Below are positions 1 to 8,118 of a DNA stretch of 40,634 nucleotides, in pieces. Source of the stretch: an uncultured Amaricoccus sp. (GTDB lineage: Bacteria; Pseudomonadota; Alphaproteobacteria; Rhodobacterales; Rhodobacteraceae). The stretch covers positions 1-40,634 of the forward strand of contig NZ_CALAGI010000115.1 of the NCBI RefSeq assembly GCF_937891315.1. The letters are read 5' to 3'. The position numbers and the translations under genes are program-made. The notes beneath the pieces were generated by a model. That model saw only the letters and a list, made by a program, of their open reading frames with translations. It did not search any database and was not told the origin of the DNA. How positions within the stretch are numbered: position 1 is the first letter of the stretch; every line of letters begins with the position of its first letter.

Positions 1-1610
1 GCGACACCACCGGCATCGAGCCCGACTTCGCGCTGGTGAAGTTCAAGAAGCTGGCGGGCGGTGGCTATTTCAAGATCATCAACCGCGCCGTGCCGCAGGC
101 CCTGCGCAATCTCGGCTATCCCTCGGCGCAGGTCGAGGAGATCGTCGCCTACGCCGTCGGCCACGGCACGCTCGGCAACGCGCCCGAGATCAATCCGACC
201 GCGCTGATCGGTCAGGGCTTCGGGGCGGAGGAGATCGCCAAGATCGAGGCCGCGCTGCCGACCGCGTTCGATATCCGCTTCGTCTTCAACCAGTGGACGC
301 TGGGCGAGGATTTCTGCACCCGGGTTCTCGGCATCCCGGCCGAGAAGCTGCGCGATCCGGCCTTCGACCTTCTGCGCCACCTCGGCTTCGGCCGGGCGCA
401 GGTCGAAGCGGCCAACGCCCATGTCTGCGGCGCGATGACCCTGGAAGGCGCGCCGCATCTGCGTCCCGAGCACTATGTCGTCTTCGACTGCGCCAATGCC
501 TGCGGCAAGATCGGCACGCGCTATCTCAGTGTCGACAGCCATATCCGCATGATGGCCGCAGCGCAGAGCTTCATCTCCGGCGCCATCTCCAAGACGATCA
601 ACATGCCGAACGAGGCGACGATCGGCGACTGCAAGGCCGCCTACGAATTGTCCTGGTCGCTCGGGGTGAAGGCCAACGCCCTCTACCGCGACGGCTCGAA
701 GCTCAGCCAGCCGCTGTCGGCCGCGCTGATCGAGGATGACGAGGATCTGGAGGAGATTCTGGCTCAGGCGCCGCAGGGCGAGCGGGTCACCGTGCTGGCC
801 GAGAAGATCGTCGAGAAGATCATCGTGAAGGAGATCGAGAAGGCCAATCGCACCCGCCTCCCCGAGCGCCGCAAGGGCTACACCCAGAAGGCGATCGTCG
901 GCGGCCACAAGGTCTATCTCCGCACCGGCGAGTATCAGGACGGGTCTCTCGGCGAAATCTTCATCGACATGCACAAGGAAGGCGCCGCCTTCCGGGCGAT
1001 GATGAACAACTTCGCCATCGCGGTGAGCGTCGGCCTGCAATACGGTGTTCCGCTTGAAGAATTCGTCGAGGCCTTCACCTTCACCCGCTTCGAGCCGGCG
1101 GGAATGGTGCAGGGCAACGACTCGATCAAGAACGCCACCTCGATCCTCGACTACATCTTCCGCGAGCTGGCGGTCTCCTATCTCGACCGCACCGATCTCG
1201 CGCATGTGAAACCGACGGGCGAAAGCTTCGACGACGTGGGGAATGGCGAGGGCGAGGGTCGGAACGGCAACGTCCGCGAGATCCGGGGCGAGGTCGCGCA
1301 GCATTCGATCGACGTGATCAAGCAGCTGTCCTCGACCGGGTATCTGCGCAAGCGGCTGCCGCAGGAGCTGGTGCTGCTGCAGGGCGGCGCCTCGGTGGCG
1401 GGGGCTTTCGATCTCGGTGGCGCGCTCAGCGGGCTCGCCGTGCGGAGCGAAACGCTGACGGCCAGCGTCACGGCGATCGACCCGCGCGCCAAGGCGCGGA
1501 TGCAGGGCTACGAGGGCGATCCCTGCGGCGAATGCGGCAATTTCACGCTGGTCCGCAACGGCACCTGCATGAAATGCAACACCTGCGGCGGCACCAGCGG
1601 CTGCAGCTGA
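1..1610 (+). CDS. nrdJ: Class II (B12-dependent) ribonucleotide reductase, 3' part
   Basis: C-terminal part of an adenosylcobalamin-dependent ribonucleoside-diphosphate reductase, which makes deoxyribonucleotides in the cytoplasm without needing oxygen. The frame is open from the left edge (first full codon at base 3), so 535 codons are present of a family that is usually near 1,200 residues; the true start lies outside. Recognised from the segment NMPNEATIGDCKAAY followed by LYRDGSKLSQPL (about 600-720), from GGGYFKIINR near the edge, and from a C-terminal tail with six cysteines (CGEC, CMKC, then two more; about 1520-1607) that looks like the zinc-ribbon tail of these enzymes and probably re-reduces the active site. 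A strong terminator follows about 105 bases downstream. The product is clear; only the missing 5' end limits it. Confidence 0.95.
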   Translation, partial: DTTGIEPDFALVKFKKLAGGGYFKIINRAVPQALRNLGYPSAQVEEIVAYAVGHGTLGNAPEINPTALIGQGFGAEEIAKIEAALPTAFDIRFVFNQWTLGEDFCTRVLGIPAEKLRDPAFDLLRHLGFGRAQVEAANAHVCGAMTLEGAPHLRPEHYVVFDCANACGKIGTRYLSVDSHIRMMAAAQSFISGAISKTINMPNEATIGDCKAAYELSWSLGVKANALYRDGSKLSQPLSAALIEDDEDLEEILAQAPQGERVTVLAEKIVEKIIVKEIEKANRTRLPERRKGYTQKAIVGGHKVYLRTGEYQDGSLGEIFIDMHKEGAAFRAMMNNFAIAVSVGLQYGVPLEEFVEAFTFTRFEPAGMVQGNDSIKNATSILDYIFRELAVSYLDRTDLAHVKPTGESFDDVGNGEGEGRNGNVREIRGEVAQHSIDVIKQLSSTGYLRKRLPQELVLLQGGASVAGAFDLGGALSGLAVRSETLTASVTAIDPRAKARMQGYEGDPCGECGNFTLVRNGTCMKCNTCGGTSGCS

Positions 1611-1714
1611 CGGATGCGACGCCCGCGCCCGGGTGAGGCGCGCGGGTCTGGCAACAAGGCCGGGGGGCAAGACCGGTCGAGCAGACCAAGAAGACGTGCC
1701 TGACGCCTAAAGGG

Positions 1715-1740
1715 AAAGAGGGGCCGCGCGGCCCCTCTTT
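1715..1740 (+). terminator. Strong terminator after nrdJ
   Basis: A perfect 26-base inverted repeat: the arm AAAGAGGGGCCG pairs completely with CGGCCCCTCTTT around a CG centre and runs on into TTTTCGTTT. It lies between nrdJ and the convergent OsmC-family gene. Because the arms begin and end in A/T runs, it can act on both strands, although the T run is better on the plus strand. Confidence 0.85.
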
Positions 1741-1853
1741 TCGTTTGGCCGGGGCGCGGTCAGGAGGTCGGGCGGCGACGCGGGGGCGAGAGCGGGATCG
1801 TGGGCCGGCGCGGCGGGATGGTCGCCGCCGCGCCGCGAGATCCGCGGCTCGGC

Positions 1854-2276
1854 TCAGGCCAGGGCCGCGTCCATGGTGATGGCGGCATTCAGCACCTTGG
1901 AGACCGGACAGCCGGCCTTCGCGCCCTCGGCGGCTTTCCTGAAGGCTTCGGCGTCCGCGCCCGGGATCTTCGCGCGCACCGTCAGATGCACGGCGGTGAT
2001 CGAGAAGCCGCCCTCCACCGGAACCACCGTCACCTCGGCCGTGGTGGCGATTTCGTCCGCCGTCATGCCGGCGGCGCCGAGCGCGCCCGACAGCGCCATC
2101 GAAAAGCAGCTGGCATGCGCCGCGCCGATCAGTTCCTCCGGATTCGTGCCCTTCGCGTCGCCGAACCGCTTGGCGAAGCTGTAGGGCACAGCCGAAAGCA
2201 CGCCGCTCTCGGTCGAGACCGTGCCCTCGCCGCTCTTGATCTCGCCGTTCCAGACCGCCGATCCGCTGCGCTTCAT
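1854..2276 (-). CDS. OsmC family peroxiredoxin
   Basis: A 140-residue OsmC-type thiol peroxidase, expected to reduce organic hydroperoxides in the cytoplasm as a domain-swapped dimer. Both family cysteines are visible: Cys57 in AHASCFSMAL and Cys123 in AGCPVSKVL; Arg37 and Glu48 sit where the family keeps its activating Arg and Glu. Length is normal for OsmC. The gene is divergent from the ferredoxin gene at 2464 and convergent with nrdJ. On the coding strand TCGGAGGAATTTTTC precedes the ATG, giving a good ribosome site. OsmC rather than Ohr is chosen from the overall sequence feel; the exact peroxide substrate cannot be read from the sequence. Confidence 0.9.
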   Translation of the reverse strand: MKRSGSAVWNGEIKSGEGTVSTESGVLSAVPYSFAKRFGDAKGTNPEELIGAAHASCFSMALSGALGAAGMTADEIATTAEVTVVPVEGGFSITAVHLTVRAKIPGADAEAFRKAAEGAKAGCPVSKVLNAAITMDAALA

Positions 2277-2463
2277 GAAAAATTCCTCCGATGCTGGGCG
2301 GCGCCCACCGGCGTCGCCGGCGCACCATGTAGCAAGGCGGAGGCGGGCGGCCAGTCAAAAAGGAAACCCGGGCTGAAACTCCCGCGCCGCCGCGCGGCGT
2401 TTCGGGGATGGCGGCGCGCGGTTGGCGTCATTAGATATGGCGCGGCGCGGCGAGGAAAGGCGA

Positions 2464-2787
2464 ATGGCAAAGATCACCTATATAGAATTCAACGGCACCC
2501 CGCATCAGGTCGAGGTCGCGACCGGCATGACGGTGATGGAAGGGGCGCGGGACAACAGCATCCCGGGGATCGAGGCCGATTGCGGCGGCGCCTGCGCCTG
2601 CTCGACCTGCCATGTCTATGTCGATCCGACCTGGGTCGATCGCCTGCCGCCGAAGGACGCGATGGAAGAGGACATGCTGGATTTCGCCTGGCAGCCCGAT
2701 CCGGAGACCAGCCGCCTGACCTGCCAGATCAAGGTCACGGATGCGATCGACGGCCTCGTCGTACGGATGCCCGAGAAGCAGATCTGA
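2464..2787 (+). CDS. 2Fe-2S ferredoxin, adrenodoxin type
   Basis: A 107-residue plant/adrenodoxin-class [2Fe-2S] ferredoxin. The cluster ligands are Cys40, Cys46, Cys49 and Cys87, with the spacing C-x5-C-x2-C-x37-C typical of adrenodoxin, FdxB and FdVI proteins. Such ferredoxins pass electrons from an NAD(P)H ferredoxin reductase to cytochromes P450, Fe-S assembly or heme-modifying enzymes; no partner is adjacent here. An in-frame ATG at 2422 exists, but the start at 2464 is chosen because GAGGAAAGGCGA lies directly before it and because MAKITYIE is the usual N-terminus of the family. A possible terminator follows the stop. The partner redox system is unknown. Confidence 0.92.
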   Translation: MAKITYIEFNGTPHQVEVATGMTVMEGARDNSIPGIEADCGGACACSTCHVYVDPTWVDRLPPKDAMEEDMLDFAWQPDPETSRLTCQIKVTDAIDGLVVRMPEKQI

Positions 2788-2801
2788 GAGTCCGTTTGAA
2801 A

Positions 2802-2826
2802 ACCCGGACGGGTTGGTCCGGCGGGT
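2802..2826 (+). terminator. Possible terminator after the ferredoxin gene
   Basis: ACCCGGAC can pair with GTCCGGCGGGT, with a small bulge, and TCTTTT follows. An alternative smaller hairpin AACCC-GGAC-GGGTT overlaps it. The position 15 bases after the ferredoxin stop fits a terminator, but the stem is imperfect. Confidence 0.4.
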
Positions 2827-3175
2827 CTTTTCGCGCCCCGTGACATCCGGCCGGCGCACAAAAGTCCCCCGCCGGCCCTCCGCCGTCGAATTTCCAAACA
2901 GACTCTGCGCGCGGCGGCCTTCGGCGGCGGCCCGTCGTCTCGCGCTTGCTCCGAAGTACGGGGTGAAACAACTGCTCAAACGCGCGGCAGTTCGGGCATT
3001 TAGCCGGACTTTCAGCCATTTCCGGAAGAAGTTTCGCCCCCCGCGTGCGTCGCGTTTCTGGACATGATGAATCTGTGAACGGATTATCTTCTCCGCGAGG
3101 GAGCGTCTCCGTGCCGGGTCGGTCGCGGGGCGTGGGCCGGGTGGTCTCCCTTGGGGCGCAACGAGGAGATCGCAG
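2827..3175 (+). other. Non-coding leader of the NCS2 permease gene
   Basis: No convincing gene is seen in this stretch. Reading frames crossing it have no homology I recognise. Near its 3' end CCGCGA (3093-3098) pairs with TCGCGG (3123-3128), enclosing an inner GGAG-CGT-CTCC hairpin (3100-3110). The ribosome site GAGGAG (3163-3168) follows before the ATG at 3176. This could be a structured 5' leader or just a GC-rich hairpin. Confidence 0.4.
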
Positions 3176-4660
3176 ATGGCGCAAGCCGTTCATTCCGTAG
3201 ACGAGGTGCTGCCGGCGCCGAAACTGTTCACGCTCGGCCTTCAGCATGTGCTGGTCATGTACGCCGGCGCCATCGCCGTGCCGCTGATCGTGGGGCGCGC
3301 GTTGCAGCTCGCGCCGCAGGACGTGGCGTTCCTGATCTCCGCCGATCTCTTCGTTTGCGGCGTGGTCTCGATCATCCAGTCGCTGGGGGTCGGCCCATGG
3401 TTCGGCATCCGCATGCCGGTCATGATGGGCGTCACCTTCGCCAGTGTCGGACCGATGGTCTCGATCGGCATGGCCAATCCCGGTTCGGACGGCGCGCGGT
3501 TGATCTTCGGCGCGATCATCGGCGCCGGTATCCTCGCCATGCTGATCGCGCCGCTGATCGGCCGGATGCTGCGCTACTTCCCGCCGGTGGTGACAGGCAC
3601 CATCATTCTCGTGATCGGCATCTCGCTGATGCGGGTCGGCATCAACTGGATCTTCGGCAATCCGGTCGGCCCGACCGCGCCCCGGATCATCAATCCCGAG
3701 CACGCCGCCTGGCTGACCGCGATCACCGACGCGGCCACGGCCGGCGCGGAGATCCCGGCGCCGCCCGCCGGCCTCGCCCTCGCCCCCAAGGTGGACAACC
3801 CCGCCTATGCGCCGATCGGCAACATCGTCATCTCGCTGATCGTGCTCGCGGTCATCGTCGCCATCGCGCGCTATGCCAAGGGCTTCCTGTCCAATATCGC
3901 GGTGCTGGTCGGCATCGTCGTCGGCGGCGTGCTGGCGGCGGCGCTCGGCATGATGCATTTCGACAAGGTCGCGGGCGCCGCCTGGTTCGCGCCGATCACG
4001 CCGTTCCACTTCGGCATGCCGACCTTCGATCCCATCCTGATCATCACCATGCTGCTGGTGATGATCGTGGTGATGATCGAATCGACCGGCATGTTCCTGG
4101 CGCTCAGCGACATCACCGGCAAGAAGATCAGCCAGGCGGAGCTGACCGCCGGCCTGCGCACCGACGGTCTCGGCACGGTGATCGGCGGCTTGTTCAACAC
4201 CTTTCCCTACACCAGCTTCTCGCAGAACGTCGGGCTCGTGGGGGTGACCGGCGTGCGCTCGCGCTATGTCTGCGTGGCGGGCGGTGCGATCATGATTGTG
4301 CTCGGCCTCATTCCCAAGATGGCCGCGCTGGTGGAATCGCTGCCGACGGTGGTTCTGGGCGGCGCGGGGCTCGTGATGTTCGGGATGGTGGCGGCGACGG
4401 GGGTTCGCATCCTCTCCGCCGTCGATTTCAAGACCAGCCGCAACAATCTCTTCGTCGTGGCGATCTCGGTCGGCCTCGGGATGATCCCGGTGGTGGCGCC
4501 GGACTTCAAGATGTGGCTGCCGCATGCGATCCATCCGCTGATCGACAGCGGCATCCTTCTCGCGTCGATCGGCGCGGTCGGGCTCAACGCCTTCTTCAAT
4601 GGCGGCGGCGGCACCGAGGCGGAGATGCGCGCGGCGGCGATGGCCGGCGGCGAACACTGA
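3176..4660 (+). CDS. NCS2 family nucleobase (xanthine/uracil) permease
   Basis: A 494-residue inner-membrane nucleobase:cation symporter of the NCS2 family, importing uracil, xanthine or a related base. Roughly 12-14 hydrophobic segments are visible. Family motifs: Gln23-His24 in GLQHVLVMY on the first helix, the buried Glu302 in MIVVMIESTGMF, and Gln350-Asn351 in TSFSQNVG, which face the substrate in UraA and UapA. A longer polar loop at about 177-220 (rich in Pro and Ala) is larger than in UraA. GAGGAG stands 8 bases before the ATG. The long upstream leader suggests regulation of the transcript, and the gene ends at a terminator shared with purD. Xanthine/urate versus uracil specificity cannot be decided by eye. 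Confidence 0.9.
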   Translation: MAQAVHSVDEVLPAPKLFTLGLQHVLVMYAGAIAVPLIVGRALQLAPQDVAFLISADLFVCGVVSIIQSLGVGPWFGIRMPVMMGVTFASVGPMVSIGMANPGSDGARLIFGAIIGAGILAMLIAPLIGRMLRYFPPVVTGTIILVIGISLMRVGINWIFGNPVGPTAPRIINPEHAAWLTAITDAATAGAEIPAPPAGLALAPKVDNPAYAPIGNIVISLIVLAVIVAIARYAKGFLSNIAVLVGIVVGGVLAAALGMMHFDKVAGAAWFAPITPFHFGMPTFDPILIITMLLVMIVVMIESTGMFLALSDITGKKISQAELTAGLRTDGLGTVIGGLFNTFPYTSFSQNVGLVGVTGVRSRYVCVAGGAIMIVLGLIPKMAALVESLPTVVLGGAGLVMFGMVAATGVRILSAVDFKTSRNNLFVVAISVGLGMIPVVAPDFKMWLPHAIHPLIDSGILLASIGAVGLNAFFNGGGGTEAEMRAAAMAGGEH

Positions 4661-4668
4661 GCCCCATC

Positions 4669-4694
4669 GGGGAGCGGCGGCTTCGTCGCTCCCC
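4669..4694. terminator. Convergent terminator between NCS2 permease and purD
   Basis: GGGGAGCG (4669-4676) pairs perfectly with CGCTCCCC (4687-4694) across a 10-base loop, with TTCCT following on the plus strand. It lies between two convergent genes and could serve both; the T run is short. Confidence 0.65.
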
Positions 4695-4720
4695 TTCCTG
4701 ACGATCCCGGGGCCGGAGAC

Positions 4721-5971
4721 TCAGCCGAGCGCGCGCCAGCCGATGTCGGAGCGGGCGAAGCCGCCGGGCCAGTCGACGCGGGCGAGGGCGGCATAGGCGC
4801 GGTCGCGCGCCTCGGCCAGCGTGGCGCCGCGCGCGGTGACATTGAGGACGCGCCCGCCGTTCGAGACCAGCCGTCCCTCCGCGAGGCGCGTTCCCGCATG
4901 GAAGATCTGCACCCGCGGATCCTCGATCTCGGGCAGGCCGATCGGCTCGCCGCGGGCATGGTCGCCGGGATAGCCCCGCGCCGCCATCACCACGGTCAGC
5001 GCATGGTCGCTCGCCCAGTTCAGCCGCGCCTCGCCGAGCCGCCCCTCGGCACAGGCGAGGAACACGTCGAACAATTGCGCGCCGAGCCGCAGCGCGATCG
5101 CCTGGATCTCGGGATCGCCGAGCCGGACATTGTATTCGACCAGCCGCGGCCGGCCGTCCTCGATCATCAGCCCGGCATAGAGCACGCCCTGAAAGGGCGC
5201 GCCCCGCGCCACCATCTCGGCCAGCGTCGGGCGCACGATCTCGGCCAGCGCGCGCTCGATCACCTCCGGCGTCAGGATCGGCGCCGGGGAATAGGCGCCC
5301 ATGCCGCCGGTGTTCGGCCCCGTGTCGCCGTCGAAGGCGCGCTTGTGATCCTGCGCGGTGCCGAGCACCAGCAGTTCCTCGCCATCGGCGAGAATGAACA
5401 GGCTCGCCTCCTCGCCGGTCATGAATTCCTCGATCACCACCCGGGCGCCGGGGCCTTCGGCGAAGATCGCGTCGAGCGCGGCTTTGGCCTCGGGCAGGGT
5501 CATGGCGACGGTGACGCCCTTGCCGGCGGCGAGACCGTCGGCCTTGACCACGATCGGCGCGCCGGTCGCGGCGACATAGGCGGCGGCCGCCTCGGGGTCG
5601 GTAAAGGTCTGGCTGGCGGCGGTGGGCACGTCGCGGGCGGCGCAGATTTCCTTGGTGAAGGCCTTGGACGCCTCGAGCCGGGCGGCCTCGCGCCCCGGGC
5701 CGAGCGTCGGCATCCCGCCCGCGCGCAAGGCGTCGGCGACGCCCTCGGCCAGCGGCGCCTCCGGCCCGACCATGACGAAACCGACCGCGTTCTCGGCGCA
5801 GAAGGCGAGGATCTTGTCGCCGTCGAGGATGTCGAGCGCGACGCAGGTCGCCTGCTCGGCGATGCCGGCGTTGCCGGGCGCGCAGAAGACCAGGTCCGCC
5901 TTGGGGTTCTGGGCGAAGGCCCAGGCGAGGGCATGCTCGCGTCCGCCGCCGCCGAGGATGAGGATGTTCAT
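4721..5971 (-). CDS. purD: Phosphoribosylamine--glycine ligase (GAR synthetase)
   Basis: A 416-residue ATP-grasp ligase joining glycine to 5-phosphoribosylamine, the second step of purine synthesis. The N-terminal ILGGGGREHALAW loop, the VGPEAPLAEG segment, the ATP-binding VKADGLAAGKGV loop, DHKRAFDGDTGPNTGGMGAYSP and the magnesium-binding VEYNVRLGDPE are all present in order and the length is normal. The last motif reads RLGDPEIQ where many PurD proteins have RFGDPETQ, a conservative change. It is divergent from xseA with only about 70 bases between the starts, so both promoters must lie there. Identification is secure. Confidence 0.97.
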   Translation of the reverse strand: MNILILGGGGREHALAWAFAQNPKADLVFCAPGNAGIAEQATCVALDILDGDKILAFCAENAVGFVMVGPEAPLAEGVADALRAGGMPTLGPGREAARLEASKAFTKEICAARDVPTAASQTFTDPEAAAAYVAATGAPIVVKADGLAAGKGVTVAMTLPEAKAALDAIFAEGPGARVVIEEFMTGEEASLFILADGEELLVLGTAQDHKRAFDGDTGPNTGGMGAYSPAPILTPEVIERALAEIVRPTLAEMVARGAPFQGVLYAGLMIEDGRPRLVEYNVRLGDPEIQAIALRLGAQLFDVFLACAEGRLGEARLNWASDHALTVVMAARGYPGDHARGEPIGLPEIEDPRVQIFHAGTRLAEGRLVSNGGRVLNVTARGATLAEARDRAYAALARVDWPGGFARSDIGWRALG

Positions 5972-6042
5972 GGCTCTCCCGCGCTTGGCCCGCCTCTGGC
6001 GGCGTTCTATGGTGGCCGCGGCGCAGGCGCAAGCGAGGCGGA

Positions 6043-7539
6043 ATGGACTTGTTCGAGGAACCGGCGGCGGCCCCGGAGGGCCGGAACGCCCCGGAATTCA
6101 CGGTATCGGAGATCGCCGGCGCGGTGCGCCGGGTGATCGAGGGCGAGTTCGGCCGGGTCCGGGTCCGGGGCGAGGTCGGCCGCGTCTCGCGTCCCGCCAG
6201 CGGCCATTTCTATCTTGATCTCAAGGACGACCGCTCGGTTCTGGCGGCGGTGATCTGGAAGGGGACGGTGCGCGGCCTCGCGGCGCGGCCGGAGGAGGGG
6301 ATGGAGGTGATCGCCACCGGGCGGCTTACCACCTTCCCCGGATCGAGCAAGTACCAGATGATCATCGAGGAGATCGCCCCCGCCGGGGTCGGCGCGCTGA
6401 TGGCGATGCTGGAGGCGCGGCGCCGGGCGCTGGCGGCCGAGGGGTTGTTCGACGCCGGCCGCAAGCGGCCGCTGCCCTTCCTGCCGGAGGTGATCGGCGT
6501 CGTCACCTCGCCCTCGGGCGCGGTGATCCGCGACATCCTGCACCGCCTGCGCGAGCGTTTCCCGCGGCGGGTGCTGCTCTGGCCGGTGACGGTGCAGGGA
6601 CCGAACTGCGCGGCCGAGGTGGCAGCGGCGATCCGGGGTTTCAACGCGCTCGGCCCCGATGGGCCGGTGCCGCGGCCCGACCTGCTGATCGTCGCGCGTG
6701 GCGGCGGCTCGATCGAGGATTTGTGGGGCTTCAACGAGGAGATCGTGGCGCGCGCGGCGGCCGAGAGCCGGATCCCGTTGATCTCCGCCGTCGGCCACGA
6801 GACCGATACCACGCTGATCGACCACGCCGCCGACCGTCGCGCGCCGACGCCGACGGCGGCGGCGGAGATGGCGGTGCCGGTGCGGATCGACCTGCTCGCG
6901 GCGCTCGCCGGGCTCGAGGAGCGGCGGCGGCTCGCGGCCGCGCGCGGACTGGCCGCGCGGGGGCAGCGGCTGCGCGACCTCGCGCGCGGACTGCCGCGAC
7001 CCGAGGCGCTGCTCGCCGATCGGGCGCAGCGGCTGGACGCGGTGGCGTCGCTGCTGCCTCGCGCGCTGATCGGGCTGGTCCAGACCCGGCACCTGCGGCT
7101 GGCGCGCGGCGCGGCCGGGCGTTTCGGGCCGGGGCTGCTGTCGCTGGGACTGGAGCGGCGGCGGCAGCGGGCGCTGCGCGCCGGCCTCGGCTTGCGGCCG
7201 GAGGCGATGACGCGGCGCATCGCCCATCTCGCCGAGCGGCTCGGGGCGCGGTCCGAACGGCTGGCTCGGATCGAGACGCGACTGCTGCGCGAGGACCGGG
7301 CCAAGCTGTCGGCGCTGGCGCGGACGCTGGCGAGCCTCGGGCCGTCGGCGGTTCTGGCGCGCGGCTATGCCATCCTGCGCGATGCGCGCGGCGCGGTGGT
7401 GACGCGCGCCGAGACGGCGGCGCGCGAACCGCGGCTCGAGGCGGAGTTCATCGACGGCCGCGTCGGCCTGCGCCCGGACCGGCCGTCGGGCAAGCGCGGC
7501 CGGGACGACGACGGACCGGAGCAGGGGCGGCTGCTGTAG
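6043..7539 (+). CDS. xseA: Exodeoxyribonuclease VII large subunit
   Basis: A 498-residue large subunit of exonuclease VII, which degrades single-stranded DNA to oligonucleotides together with the small subunit XseB (not in this window). An N-terminal OB-fold (about 25-110, with VRVRGEVGRVSRPASGHFYL) binds DNA; the catalytic domain follows with GVVTSPSGAVIRDILHR, the VARGGGSIEDLWGFN motif and SAVGHETDTTLIDHAADRRA. The C-terminal third (about 290-440) is Arg/Leu/Ala-rich and helical, as expected for the coiled-coil arms that carry XseB. The C-terminus is highly charged. It is divergent from purD and convergent with the small exported protein gene. Confidence 0.96.
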   Translation: MDLFEEPAAAPEGRNAPEFTVSEIAGAVRRVIEGEFGRVRVRGEVGRVSRPASGHFYLDLKDDRSVLAAVIWKGTVRGLAARPEEGMEVIATGRLTTFPGSSKYQMIIEEIAPAGVGALMAMLEARRRALAAEGLFDAGRKRPLPFLPEVIGVVTSPSGAVIRDILHRLRERFPRRVLLWPVTVQGPNCAAEVAAAIRGFNALGPDGPVPRPDLLIVARGGGSIEDLWGFNEEIVARAAAESRIPLISAVGHETDTTLIDHAADRRAPTPTAAAEMAVPVRIDLLAALAGLEERRRLAAARGLAARGQRLRDLARGLPRPEALLADRAQRLDAVASLLPRALIGLVQTRHLRLARGAAGRFGPGLLSLGLERRRQRALRAGLGLRPEAMTRRIAHLAERLGARSERLARIETRLLREDRAKLSALARTLASLGPSAVLARGYAILRDARGAVVTRAETAAREPRLEAEFIDGRVGLRPDRPSGKRGRDDDGPEQGRLL

Positions 7540-7567
7540 CGCCTTGGCCCCGACGCCCGGACAGTGG

Positions 7568-7978
7568 CTACGCGCCGACGTCGGGGGCGGGGCAGTCGAG
7601 GGGGGCCTTGTCGGCGTGGCTGAAGTCGAGCGAGAAACCGGTCTCGACCCCCTGCTCGACCAGCACCGCGCGCAGACGCGCGCCGTCGCGCAGGAAGCGC
7701 CAGCATTGCGCACCGGGATCGTCGGCATAGGCAAAGCAGATCCGGTCGCCTTCGGCATGCCAGGCGCCGTCGAGGCAGGGACCGCCGTCGAAGCGCCAGA
7801 GGGTGCGACGACCGGGCAGGAACCGCTCCGCGCCGAAGGGTTGGCCGTCGCGTGTGAAATAGAGGGTGCGCCCCGCGCTGAAGGCTTCGAACTCGTCCGC
7901 CGGCACCGGTTGCGCGCGCGGCGCGGCACCCGAGAGGACCAAGGCGAGGAGCGCCACCGGAAGCACCGTCCGTATCAT
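7568..7978 (-). CDS. Small exported cysteine-containing protein, function unknown
   Basis: A 136-residue protein not assigned to a functional family. It starts with a Sec-type signal peptide (hydrophobic residues 5-18, likely cleavage near Ala22-Gln23). The mature part has four cysteines (68, 81, 92, 129), consistent with two disulfides in the periplasm, and aromatic-rich segments around GRTLYFTRDG and CWRFLRDG. A longer frame reaches 8092, but the start at 7978 is chosen because GGAGGA precedes it and the signal sequence begins directly. I believe similar orphan periplasmic proteins occur in Rhodobacterales. It is convergent with xseA and divergent from argS. Confidence 0.75.
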   Translation of the reverse strand: MIRTVLPVALLALVLSGAAPRAQPVPADEFEAFSAGRTLYFTRDGQPFGAERFLPGRRTLWRFDGGPCLDGAWHAEGDRICFAYADDPGAQCWRFLRDGARLRAVLVEQGVETGFSLDFSHADKAPLDCPAPDVGA

Positions 7979-8118
7979 GTCTCGAAATCCTCCGCCGCCA
8001 CGCGGCGAGGCTAGTCCAGTCCGCCCACGCTTGGCCAGCGCCCGATCGGCCTGAATGTCGTGGAGGACGCCGGCGGGCTGTGCTAACCGCACGGGATTGG
8101 CTGGGAAAGTACGACGAC

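Noticed and set aside
2735..4657. A 640-codon minus-strand frame opposite the NCS2 permease
   Set aside because: His/Asp/Arg-rich shadow of the permease gene; no recognisable domain.
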